A DNA stretch of 64,000 nucleotides, from assembly GCA_023428755.1 (NCBI GenBank), contig JAEYWX010000023.1, forward strand, positions 62,001 through 126,000, in the 5' to 3' direction. The DNA is from Bacteroidota bacterium. GTDB taxonomy: Bacteria > Bacteroidota > Bacteroidia > Chitinophagales > Chitinophagaceae. The notes under the pieces are model-generated. The model saw nothing but the letters and a program-made list of their open reading frames with translations, was not told where the DNA came from and did not search any database. Positions 7,723 to 16,162 of this stretch are shown here, one piece after another. The stretch's first letter is position 1. Each line of letters opens with the position of its first letter. Made by a program: the position numbers and the translations under genes.

Positions 7723-9012
7723 TTATATTTTCCAATCCACAATCTCATTCACCCATTCTTCTTTGTAAGGTGTTGTGATCTTAATGTAGTTATCGGTATA
7801 ACCTTCCATCATGCCGTTCTTACTGTGTCCTTCAAACAATACCGGTCTTGTTTCGCCAGCATGTTGTTGGGTAAAGTACTGCATCTTCATGTAAGAAAGA
7901 TTACGCAAAGCTTTGTTGCGTTCGTAACGTGTCGTCATCGGAACAACAGGCCCCAATGTTAAGGCGTGTGTATTATCACGCTCGGAGTAAGTGAACACAT
8001 GCAGGTACGATACATCAAGAGCATGTAGAAAATCAAATGTTTCGTTGAATAGTTCATCAGTTTCACCGGGGAAACCAACAATTACATCCACACCAATGCA
8101 GCAATGCGGCATCAGTTGTTTAATGAGTGCTACACGTTCAGCATACAGTTCACGCTTGTAACGACGGCGCATCATTCCCAAAATAGTATTGCTTCCGCTT
8201 TGCAGTGGAATATGAAAATGCGGCATGAACTTTTTACTCTTGCTCACAAATTCAATGATCTCGTTGGTGAGCAGGTTCGGTTCAATCGATGAAATGCGGT
8301 AACGTTCGATGCCTTCCACTTCATCTAACTGCTGAATGAGATCAAAGAAATTCTCTTCACGGTTATAAATCGAAAGCGAACCATTGCCATCAGCACCTTT
8401 ACCAAAGTCACCAAGGTTCACACCCGTCAACACAATTTCTTTACTGCCACTTGCAGCAATTTCTTTGGCGTTGGCAAGTACATTCGCCACATTATCGCTT
8501 CTGCTTTTGCCACGTGCCTGCGGAATGGTACAGAACGAACAGGTATAATCGCAGCCGTCCTGTACTTTTAAAAATGTACGTGTACGGTCGTTAATGGAAT
8601 ACGATGCATTGAATCCGCTCACATCTTCAATTTCGCAACTACTGATCTTTGCACTATCACCTTTCGCCAATTCTTTAATGTGCGAAACGATGTTGAATTT
8701 TTCTGCAGCACCAAGCACCAAATCAACACCTGGTATCTCGGCAATTTCTTTGGGCTTCAGCTGTGCATAACAACCGGTAATCACCACCAGGCTTTCAGGT
8801 GCTTTACGTTGAATGCGGCGCACCAATTGCCGACATTCTTTATCGGCATTATCGGTTACAGAGCAGGTATTGATCACATATACATCGGCCAGGTCATCAA
8901 ACTCTTTCTTCTCAAAACCTTCACTCTCCATCTGCCGACTGAGTGTGGATGTTTCGGAATAGTTGAGTTTACAACCCAATGTGTGAAATGCGACTGATTT
9001 TGCTGCTGCCAT
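7723..9012 (-). CDS. mtaB: tRNA t6A37 methylthiotransferase MtaB
   Basis: A 429-residue radical-SAM methylthiotransferase that converts t6A to ms2t6A at position 37 of tRNAs. The order is typical: N-terminal MTTase domain (HTLGCKLNYSET, INTCSVT, TGCYAQL cysteines for the auxiliary cluster), radical-SAM motif CDYTCSFC (about residues 153-160), and a C-terminal TRAM-like region. It is transcribed away from the SNF2 helicase gene and toward the terminator. MtaB fits better than MiaB because of the HTLGCKLN start. It needs two Fe-S clusters, which is consistent with, but does not prove, a link with the adjacent suf genes. Confidence 0.94.
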   Translation of the reverse strand: MAAAKSVAFHTLGCKLNYSETSTLSRQMESEGFEKKEFDDLADVYVINTCSVTDNADKECRQLVRRIQRKAPESLVVITGCYAQLKPKEIAEIPGVDLVLGAAEKFNIVSHIKELAKGDSAKISSCEIEDVSGFNASYSINDRTRTFLKVQDGCDYTCSFCTIPQARGKSRSDNVANVLANAKEIAASGSKEIVLTGVNLGDFGKGADGNGSLSIYNREENFFDLIQQLDEVEGIERYRISSIEPNLLTNEIIEFVSKSKKFMPHFHIPLQSGSNTILGMMRRRYKRELYAERVALIKQLMPHCCIGVDVIVGFPGETDELFNETFDFLHALDVSYLHVFTYSERDNTHALTLGPVVPMTTRYERNKALRNLSYMKMQYFTQQHAGETRPVLFEGHSKNGMMEGYTDNYIKITTPYKEEWVNEIVDWKI

Positions 9013-9076
9013 GAGGGCTGCAAAGGTAAGAAAGAACGGAGAAAGGAGCGCAAAGAAGAGTGTGGATAGATTTATA

Positions 9077-9107
9077 TGGTTGCCAACCTTTTAAAGGTTG
9101 GCAACCA
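9077..9107. repeat. perfect long palindrome
   Basis: A 14-bp perfect stem, TGGTTGCCAACCTT with AAGGTTGGCAACCA, and a 3-base loop lie between the divergent mtaB and helicase genes. A related palindrome is at 21167-21188. The right arm contains the TTG of a candidate promoter for the helicase gene, so it is not just a spacer. It may be a dispersed palindromic repeat. Confidence 0.6.
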
Positions 9108-9128
9108 TTGACCAACCCCTTATTTTTG
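9098..9128 (+). promoter_or_regulatory. promoter of the SNF2 helicase gene
   Basis: TTG at 9098-9100, a 20-base spacer and TATTTTTG at 9121-9128 fit the Bacteroidota -33/-7 promoter pattern. The helicase ATG is at 9145, so the leader would be about ten bases, as is often seen in this phylum. Confidence 0.5.
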
Positions 9129-9144
9129 CCGCCCTTGTTTTTCT

Positions 9145-11991
9145 ATGGACAACCGCAATACCAAAACATATTTACTTTTTCAGCCGAAGCACCTGTTTAC
9201 CAAACGACCGATGCTGGAGATCAGGCAATTGATTAAAACGCCCACCGGTGTTACACCGGGTGAGCAGCCGCTGAACCGTGCACATTTGAAAGTGTACTTT
9301 CCCAACCTTAGCGATGAGGGTATGAAAACTGTTTTGAGTTTTTCGAAATGGGAATGGCAGAAAACCGAAGCCGATATTGTCGGGCAATCGCAATACATCA
9401 AAGATGAGAAAGAGCGATCGTTGATGCAGAAAAAAGCGATGACCCGTAAACTGCAATCAATGATCAGTGCAGTGAGACAATTGCAGGGCGTTGAGTTTTA
9501 TCATCCTGCAGCGCAAACGGTGAAATGTGTTTTTTATCCTTATCCGGTTGAACTTGCTTTTCACGCAACAGCAAACGAAGAACAGTATCAGTTGGAAGTA
9601 TATGTGGTGAAAGGAAAAGAACGTATGCCCTTATCTGCATTCAAGCGTTATCATTTTTTAGTAGAAACGGAATCCTATTATTACCAGCTTACTTCAAAAA
9701 GTCATGATGCGATTGAATGGTTGCAGCAACAGGATGCAACCAGGTGGACAATACATGAACCACATGTATTTGAACAGGTAATTACAAAACTGAAAGAGTG
9801 GGAACTGAAAGTGGATGCTACTGCATTAGCAAAAGGTGAAGAGCTGATTGCTGAACCGCAGCCGCAGGTAATGTTGAGCGAACTCAACAATACTTTTTTA
9901 AAACTCGAACCACGTTTTGTGTATGATGGTTATGTAGTGGATGGTCCGTTTGAACAACAGGTGGCTGTACAATCGGGAAATAAAACAATACACATTGTAC
10001 GTCATCAACAGAAAGAAGAAGAGTTGGTGGAGTTTCTGCGTTCGCTGCATGAAAAATTTACCAATCAAAGCAATGGTTTTTTCTATCTCACATTTGCAGA
10101 AGCACAAAAGAAAGGTTGGTTTTTAAAAGTATATCACAAACTGCTTGAGATGAATATCGACCTGCTCGGTATTGATCTGATGAAGCATTTCCGTTACTCG
10201 CCGCATATTGCAGAAACAGTCATCAGCAAACAGGAAGTGGAAGGCAACTGGATTTGTGTGGCGATGACGGTGAAGTTTGGCAAAGAAGCGATCCCATTAA
10301 ACTATCTGCAAAAGAGTTTAATGAATGGACAGAAAGCCGTGATGTTAAAAGATGGAAGTTTGGGTGTGTTGGGTGAAGAATGGTTGAAGCAATACGGCAT
10401 GATGATCCGTCATGGTAAAGTGCGTAAGGAAGAATTGCTGGTGCCGAAGTGGTTGCTGATGAGTGAAGCAACAGGGGAGACGAATGGAGATGCATCGATT
10501 CAAACAGACATCAGTGCGACATGGTACAGCAAATGGAAGCAATGGGAAAAACAGGAGGAAGCATTGTATGCATTGCCGAAAGGTTTAACGGTGCAACAGT
10601 TACGTCCGTATCAACAGAAAGGATATGAGTGGTTGCGTTTGTTGTCGGAAATTGGCGGCAGTGGCTGTTTGGCCGATGATATGGGATTGGGTAAAACATT
10701 GCAGACGATTACTTTCCTTTTACATAAAATTGAAGAGCAACCAACCGATCAGCATTTGGTGGTAGCGCCTGCAAGTTTGTTGTATAACTGGCAGAAGGAA
10801 TTGGAAAAATTTGCACCCGATGTAAAGGCTGTTGTGTTTCATGGTGCAGGAAGAGACGAAGAAGAATTGAAAGATGAAAGCAACCGCATCATCATTACGA
10901 GTTATGGAACACTGCGGCAGGATGTTGAACTGCTGCAAACCATTCCGTGGAATACGGTGGTGGTAGATGAAAGTCAGAATATCAAAAATCCATCTGCACA
11001 AATAACAAAAGCAACCTGGCAACTTGTTGCAAAAACAAAAATTGCCTTGAGTGGTACACCGGTGATGAATGGTACTGGCGATCTTTTCAGCCAGATGCAT
11101 TTTCTGTTACCGGGCTTGCTGGGCAGTAATGAATTTTTCAGAAGAGAATATGCAATTCCTATTGAACAAAAAGGCGATGCAGAAAAAGCTGCGGCTTTAC
11201 AAAAGCTGATCCGTCCGTTTGTATTGCGCCGAACCAAAGAACAGGCAGCGCCCGATCTTCCTGCAAAAACAGAATCGATCCTTTGGTGCGAAATGGAAAC
11301 CGATCAGCGTGCTGCTTACGAAAGCATCAAAGAAAATGTGCGGGGCAATATTTTAATGGACATCAGTGAAAACGGATTGAACAAAGGCAAAATGAGTGTG
11401 CTGGCAGGTTTAACAAAGCTGCGACAGATCTGTAACAGTTGCGAACTGGTGAATGATGAAGATGTGTTTGCGTACGACAGTATTAAAACAAAAGTGCTCA
11501 TTGATGAACTGAAGACGATTATTCCGCAACACCGTGCATTGGTGTTCAGCCAGTTTACTTCCATGCTCGATTTGCTGGAACGTGATCTGCAGAAAGAAGG
11601 TATCAAATACATTCGCCTTGATGGACAAACAAAAATTTCCGAACGGCAGGAACTGGTTTCGGAATTTCAGAATGATGAAAGTGATGTGGCCGTTTTTCTG
11701 TTGAGTTTAAAAGCAGGGAATGCCGGTCTTACATTAACTGCAGCTGATTATGTGTTCCTCTTCGATCCCTGGTGGAATACCGCTGTAGAAAACCAGGCCA
11801 TTGATCGTACACATCGCATCGGTCAGCAATCGCAGGTGTTTGCCTATCGTATGATCTGTAAAGACAGTATTGAAGAAAAAATCATGAAGATGGCAGCAGG
11901 GAAAAAGAAACTGGCCGAAGATCTGATCACTGCCGAAGAAGGATTTGTAAAGAGCTTGACACTGGATGATATTAAGTATTTGCTGGAATAA
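9145..11991 (+). CDS. SNF2-family DEAD/DEAH helicase
   Basis: A 948-residue SNF2/Rad54-type ATPase. The C-terminal half holds the motor: motif I ADDMGLGKT (about residue 513), motif II VDESQ in place of DEAH, motif III SGTPVMN, and helicase-C motifs LSLKAGNAGLTLT and IDRTHRIGQ. The first 450 residues are a divergent extension seen in Bacteroidota homologues; I see no SWIM zinc finger. Such proteins translocate on double-stranded DNA and remodel bound proteins; the target here is unknown. It has its own promoter and stands alone between mtaB and a DUF4258 gene. Confidence 0.9.
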   Translation: MDNRNTKTYLLFQPKHLFTKRPMLEIRQLIKTPTGVTPGEQPLNRAHLKVYFPNLSDEGMKTVLSFSKWEWQKTEADIVGQSQYIKDEKERSLMQKKAMTRKLQSMISAVRQLQGVEFYHPAAQTVKCVFYPYPVELAFHATANEEQYQLEVYVVKGKERMPLSAFKRYHFLVETESYYYQLTSKSHDAIEWLQQQDATRWTIHEPHVFEQVITKLKEWELKVDATALAKGEELIAEPQPQVMLSELNNTFLKLEPRFVYDGYVVDGPFEQQVAVQSGNKTIHIVRHQQKEEELVEFLRSLHEKFTNQSNGFFYLTFAEAQKKGWFLKVYHKLLEMNIDLLGIDLMKHFRYSPHIAETVISKQEVEGNWICVAMTVKFGKEAIPLNYLQKSLMNGQKAVMLKDGSLGVLGEEWLKQYGMMIRHGKVRKEELLVPKWLLMSEATGETNGDASIQTDISATWYSKWKQWEKQEEALYALPKGLTVQQLRPYQQKGYEWLRLLSEIGGSGCLADDMGLGKTLQTITFLLHKIEEQPTDQHLVVAPASLLYNWQKELEKFAPDVKAVVFHGAGRDEEELKDESNRIIITSYGTLRQDVELLQTIPWNTVVVDESQNIKNPSAQITKATWQLVAKTKIALSGTPVMNGTGDLFSQMHFLLPGLLGSNEFFRREYAIPIEQKGDAEKAAALQKLIRPFVLRRTKEQAAPDLPAKTESILWCEMETDQRAAYESIKENVRGNILMDISENGLNKGKMSVLAGLTKLRQICNSCELVNDEDVFAYDSIKTKVLIDELKTIIPQHRALVFSQFTSMLDLLERDLQKEGIKYIRLDGQTKISERQELVSEFQNDESDVAVFLLSLKAGNAGLTLTAADYVFLFDPWWNTAVENQAIDRTHRIGQQSQVFAYRMICKDSIEEKIMKMAAGKKKLAEDLITAEEGFVKSLTLDDIKYLLE

Positions 11992-12084
11992 GATCGTAAG
12001 CGGATGAGTCACCCGCTGTATTTTGGAGTGGCTCACCCATCCTTCTCGTTAAAAAACAATATTATTGTAAGCCCAACTTACAAA

Positions 12085-12543
12085 ATGAAAAAAGCATTAC
12101 CATATCTCCTGCTAATTCTGCTCCTGCTTGCGGCAGTGTTCATCCGTCGCTGCAACAGTGCCGATAACAGCAGCGATAATCAAAAAACGAAAACACGTAC
12201 AGAAGATACCAAACGGGAAGAGGCAAAAACAGATAATCAGAAATCCAACCTTGATGTATTTCGTGATCCTTCAGCTGATTATTATTTCACCAAGCATGCA
12301 CGTTGCCGTATGAAGTGCAGGCATATTACACAGGAAGAAGTAAAAGAAATTGTGCAGAAAGCACAGGTGAATTATAAGAAGAGTGAACTGGATGCAGCAC
12401 AAGGTCCGAAGTATGCGTTGGAAGGAGTTACATCACGAGACAAACAGCATGTGCGGATTATTGTGGCACCGAAGCAACGGCATTTATCGATTGTAACAGT
12501 GATTGATCTGGAAAATGAGTGGGCGTGTCCGAGTTGTAAGTAA
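12085..12543 (+). CDS. DUF4258 protein with signal anchor
   Basis: I start this at ATG 12085 (152 residues), because the 27 codons before it lack coding character. A hydrophobic segment (LPYLLLILLLLAAVFIRRC, residues 4-22) anchors or exports it, followed by a charged low-complexity linker. The C-terminal domain resembles DUF4258: FTKHARCRM, then ITQEEVKEIVQ and a final VTVIDLENEW. DUF4258 is distantly like the RelE/BrnT toxin fold, but the membrane anchor and absence of an antitoxin partner argue against a toxin. Function unknown. Confidence 0.75.
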   Translation: MKKALPYLLLILLLLAAVFIRRCNSADNSSDNQKTKTRTEDTKREEAKTDNQKSNLDVFRDPSADYYFTKHARCRMKCRHITQEEVKEIVQKAQVNYKKSELDAAQGPKYALEGVTSRDKQHVRIIVAPKQRHLSIVTVIDLENEWACPSCK

Positions 12544-12544
12544 A

Positions 12545-12787
12545 ACCCTAAACCCCCACTAACTCCCCCTGAAGGGGGAGGATTGCTTTGCACAGGGCTC
12601 ACTTATTTTGCGATGTTGATTATTTGCAAATCTGTTATTTGAAAAAAGCTGAACTAACAAGGTAAAAATGATGGAATGTGTGGTTTGCTGAATTGAAAAG
12701 TAAAGACGATGGGGAAGAATCAAAAGTTAGAAAATGAACTGCAGCACCGCTCCCTCTCTTCAAGGAGAGGGAGGAGGTGGGAGAGGC
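12545..12787. repeat. bipartite inverted-repeat element 3
   Basis: Arms lie at 12545-12581 (ACCCTAAACCCCC, then the ACTCCCCCT/AGGGGGAG hairpin) and 12749-12787 (CTCCCTCTC/GAGAGGGAG hairpin then AGGTGGGAGAGG). The left spacer text TTGCACAGGGCT and the right GCACCGCTC recur in element 5 (21757-21944), showing they belong to one family. The right arm overlaps the 5' end of the acyltransferase reading frame. Confidence 0.7.
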
Positions 12788-13554
12788 TACTCAAACCCAT
12801 ACAAGTCCTTTACGTCATCTACGCCATGATCCTGTTTCTGATCATGATGTTGATCGTAGTACCGTTCGTACTCGTTGCTTCCTTCTTTGGTAAGATCAAA
12901 GGCGGTAATGCAGTCATGCGCATTGTACATTGGTGGGCCGATGCATGGTTGTTTATGATCGGTATTACGCACAAGCGAATTGTTGAACAGGAAATCAGGA
13001 AACATCAACCGTACATCTTCGTCAGCAATCATAATTCGTACATGGATATTCCGCAAATGCTGAAAGCGATTCGTCAGCCATTGCGAATATTAGGCAAAGC
13101 AGAAATGGGCAAGATTCCGGTGTTTGGTCTTATTTACAATGCAGCTGTTGTGCCGGTGTTACGGGGCAGTGCAGAGAACAGAACCAAAAGTGTAAAGACG
13201 TTGCGTTCGGTGCTGAGTAAAGAAATTTCTATTTATATCGCTCCGGAAGGAACGTTCAACATGACCGATAAACCTTTGATCGATTTTTACGATGGTGCTT
13301 TTCGTTTGGCTATTGAAACGCAAACGCCCATCAAGCCGATGTTATTCTTAGATGCAGTCGATCGTTTACACTGGCGTAGTATTTTTTCATTGACGTCCGG
13401 CAAATTAAGAACCGTTTATCTCGAAGAAATTTCTCCCGAAGGTTTAACACCATTTGATGTGCCTGCATTCAAACAAAAAGTGTACGATTTAATGGAAGCT
13501 AAGCTGAAGGAATATAAGGCGAGCTGGATACCCCCAGCCCCTAAAGGGGTGTAA
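12709..13554 (+). CDS. lysophospholipid (1-acyl-G3P) acyltransferase
   Basis: A PlsC-family membrane acyltransferase that would acylate lysophosphatidic acid or a related lipid. The N-terminal membrane segment (about residues 31-58) precedes the catalytic NHNSYMD motif (HX4D, about residue 106) and the APEGTFN motif. Residues 13-27 are translated from an inverted-repeat arm, and the last seven residues (PPAPKGV) from another, so both ends appear to have been replaced by element insertion. No ATG lies between the repeat and the membrane segment, so ATG 12709 is the best available start. Acyl acceptor is not determinable. Confidence 0.88.
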   Translation: MGKNQKLENELQHRSLSSRRGRRWERLLKPIQVLYVIYAMILFLIMMLIVVPFVLVASFFGKIKGGNAVMRIVHWWADAWLFMIGITHKRIVEQEIRKHQPYIFVSNHNSYMDIPQMLKAIRQPLRILGKAEMGKIPVFGLIYNAAVVPVLRGSAENRTKSVKTLRSVLSKEISIYIAPEGTFNMTDKPLIDFYDGAFRLAIETQTPIKPMLFLDAVDRLHWRSIFSLTSGKLRTVYLEEISPEGLTPFDVPAFKQKVYDLMEAKLKEYKASWIPPAPKGV

Positions 13555-13674
13555 ATACACACTCCGAGTATTCTCCATCTTCCCTAATTTTATTGGTTCA
13601 TGCAATTGTTTGATGCAAATAAGAATGATGATGTTCAATCGTCGGAGGCGTACTCCCCTTTAGGGGCTGGGGGT
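13530..13674. repeat. bipartite inverted-repeat element 4, partly coding
   Basis: Arms at 13530-13551 and 13652-13674 are almost perfect inverted copies (CCCCTTTAGGGGCTGGGGG core). The left arm encodes the last residues of the acyltransferase and its stop TAA follows at once. The right arm is read through by priA as residues YSPLGAGGL, and the priA ATG (13600) sits in the spacer. Confidence 0.75.
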
Positions 13675-16116
13675 TTGCTTTACGCCGAAGTAATCATACC
13701 ACTCGCTCTTCCGAAAAATTATACCTGGAGCATCCCTGATCGTTTGCTGGAGCAGGTGCGTGTGGGGGTACGTGTGGAAGTGGAGCTACGCAAAAAACGG
13801 TATGCCGGTGTCATCAAAACATTGCACAACGATAAACCCGCAGCATTTGATCCGAAATTTATTTTGAATGTGCTGGATGTGGAACCCATCATTCATGAAG
13901 AGCAGTTGAAGTTATGGGAGTGGATCGCTAATTATTATTTGTGTACCGAAGGTGAAGTGATGGCCGCTGCATTGCCTGCACATTTCAAACTCAGCAGCGA
14001 AACCATTTTGTTATACAACGAAGAGATCGGTGAAGATTTTTCTACACTCGATCATGATGAGTATTTGCTGGCAGAAGCATTGCTGATACGCAAAGAACTG
14101 AAGTTGCCTGAAGTGCAGCAGATATTGGACACCTCGCATGTATATCCCGTAGTAAAACGATTGATTGAAAAGCGTGTTTGTTTTGTGTGGGAATCGTTGA
14201 AGGAAACGTACTCTGCAAAAAAAGAAACATTCGTCTTACTCAATCCGCAATACGATAATGAAGATCAGCTGAGTGAATTACTCAACAACTGGAGCCGTGC
14301 ACCCAAGCAGATGGAATTATTGTTAAGCTATCTGCACTTAATCAAAACAGAAGGCGAGGTAAGCAAAACAGCTTTACTCAAAAAAAGCAATGCAAGTGAT
14401 GCACAGTTAAAAGGATTGGTAGATAAAGGCATTTTGTTTTTAGAAAAACGAGCAGTCGATCGCTTGCTCAACCTGCCAAGAAATATTTCAATCGACTTTG
14501 AGTTAACAGCTGCACAGCAAACAGCGTTACAGCAGATCAGAACATCGTTTGAAACAAAACCTGTTTGTCTGTTGCATGGTGTTACAGGAAGTGGTAAAAC
14601 ACAACTCTACATTAAACTTATTGAAGAATATATCCGCAAGGGAAAACAGGTGTTGTACCTCTTGCCGGAAATCGCCTTAACTGCACAGATCATCCGGCGA
14701 TTGCAAAAACATTTCGGTGGTTACATTGGTATTTATCACAGCAAGTTCAACCAGAACGAACGCATTGAAATCTGGAACAAGATCAAGAGCGGTGAAATGA
14801 AAGCAGTGCTTGGCGCAAGAAGTTCTTTGTTTCTTCCATTTGCAGATCTGGGTTTAATTGTGTGCGATGAAGAACATGATCCCAGTTACAAACAGCAACA
14901 ACCTGCCCCACGTTACAATGCACGTGATGCAGCTGCCTACTATGCAACGTTGTTTGGCGCAAAAGTGTTGATGGGCAGTGGTACGCCTTCCGTTGAAACA
15001 TACTACAATACACAAACAGAAAAATATGGTTTGGTGGAATTGATGGAACGTTTTGGTGAAGGTGTGTTGCCGAGCATTGAACTGGTTGATACAAAACCGT
15101 TGTTCAAACAAACCAAAGAGAAAGTAATGATCGCTCCGGCGTTGCAGGAAGCAATAGAACAATCATTGGCAAAAGAGAAACAGGTGATCCTTTTTCAAAA
15201 CCGTCGTGGTTATACACCGCACCAGGTTTGCAAAGCCTGTGGCTGGATTCCGCATTGCCGTTATTGCGATGTGAGTTTAACTTATCACAAGTTCAAACAC
15301 AAACTGCAATGCCATTACTGCGGTACCATTTATCCGACTGTCAGCACATGTGAAGCATGCGGCAGTCACGATTTTATGCAACACAATTTCGGTACAGAAA
15401 AAGTGGAGGAGCAGTTGCAGGAATTGTTTCCCAAAGCAAAAATTGCAAGGATGGATTATGATACGGTGAGTGGAAAAACGGCACACGATCAACTCATCCA
15501 ACAATTCGAACAACACCGCATTGATATTTTAGTGGGCACACAAATGGTGGTGAAGGGTTTGGATTTTGAAAAGGTAAATCTGGTAGGTATTCTTGATGCA
15601 GACAGTCTGTTAAGCTTTGCTGATTTCCGTGTAAACGAACGTGCTTTTCAATTGATGGAGCAGGTGAGTGGGCGTGCCGGAAGAAAAGATGCAGACGGGC
15701 ATGTGATGATACAGGTGGCCAATACCAATCACCCGGTGCTGCAGTTTGTAAAAGCACATGATTACAAATTATTTTTTGCTGTGGAGTTGCAGGCAAGGCG
15801 ACAGTTTTATTATCCGCCGTTTACACGCATCATACAGATCACGTTTAAACACAAGCAAAAAGAAACCGTAGAAGCGGCTGCACAATTAGTGGGTGAAAGC
15901 ATGCGGCCGTTGTTTGCGAATTACATGGTGGGCCCGGCAGAACCGGTGGTGAACCGCATCCGCAACCAGTACATCATGGAGCTGGTGTTGAAACTGCCGA
16001 AGGATGCACAACTGATTCACCAATGCAAAGAGATGATTCATAACCAGGTGGTGATGCTGCATAATCATCCCAACTTTAAAAGTGTAGTGTTGATTGCGGA
16101 TGTGGATGCGATGTAA
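13600..16116 (+). CDS. priA: primosomal replication restart helicase PriA
   Basis: PriA is the 3'-5' superfamily-2 helicase that reloads the replisome at stalled forks. The 838 residues show the N-terminal DNA-binding region (AEVIIPLALPKNYTW), Walker A GVTGSGKT, DEEH box in CDEEHDPSYKQ, and eight zinc-binding cysteines in four pairs (CKAC, CRYC, CHYC, CEAC) in the helicase middle. The first 28 residues before AEVIIPL are unlike PriA and include the translated repeat arm, so the start codon was probably supplied by the element. Transcribed with the acyltransferase upstream. Confidence 0.95.
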   Translation: MQLFDANKNDDVQSSEAYSPLGAGGLLYAEVIIPLALPKNYTWSIPDRLLEQVRVGVRVEVELRKKRYAGVIKTLHNDKPAAFDPKFILNVLDVEPIIHEEQLKLWEWIANYYLCTEGEVMAAALPAHFKLSSETILLYNEEIGEDFSTLDHDEYLLAEALLIRKELKLPEVQQILDTSHVYPVVKRLIEKRVCFVWESLKETYSAKKETFVLLNPQYDNEDQLSELLNNWSRAPKQMELLLSYLHLIKTEGEVSKTALLKKSNASDAQLKGLVDKGILFLEKRAVDRLLNLPRNISIDFELTAAQQTALQQIRTSFETKPVCLLHGVTGSGKTQLYIKLIEEYIRKGKQVLYLLPEIALTAQIIRRLQKHFGGYIGIYHSKFNQNERIEIWNKIKSGEMKAVLGARSSLFLPFADLGLIVCDEEHDPSYKQQQPAPRYNARDAAAYYATLFGAKVLMGSGTPSVETYYNTQTEKYGLVELMERFGEGVLPSIELVDTKPLFKQTKEKVMIAPALQEAIEQSLAKEKQVILFQNRRGYTPHQVCKACGWIPHCRYCDVSLTYHKFKHKLQCHYCGTIYPTVSTCEACGSHDFMQHNFGTEKVEEQLQELFPKAKIARMDYDTVSGKTAHDQLIQQFEQHRIDILVGTQMVVKGLDFEKVNLVGILDADSLLSFADFRVNERAFQLMEQVSGRAGRKDADGHVMIQVANTNHPVLQFVKAHDYKLFFAVELQARRQFYYPPFTRIIQITFKHKQKETVEAAAQLVGESMRPLFANYMVGPAEPVVNRIRNQYIMELVLKLPKDAQLIHQCKEMIHNQVVMLHNHPNFKSVVLIADVDAM

Positions 16117-16162
16117 GCTCTTGAACGTTTGGAGATTTCGAAGAGCGAGATATAACAGGTTT

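Noticed and set aside
12085..12543. DUF4258 as a toxin
   Set aside because: It has a membrane anchor and no antitoxin gene beside it.
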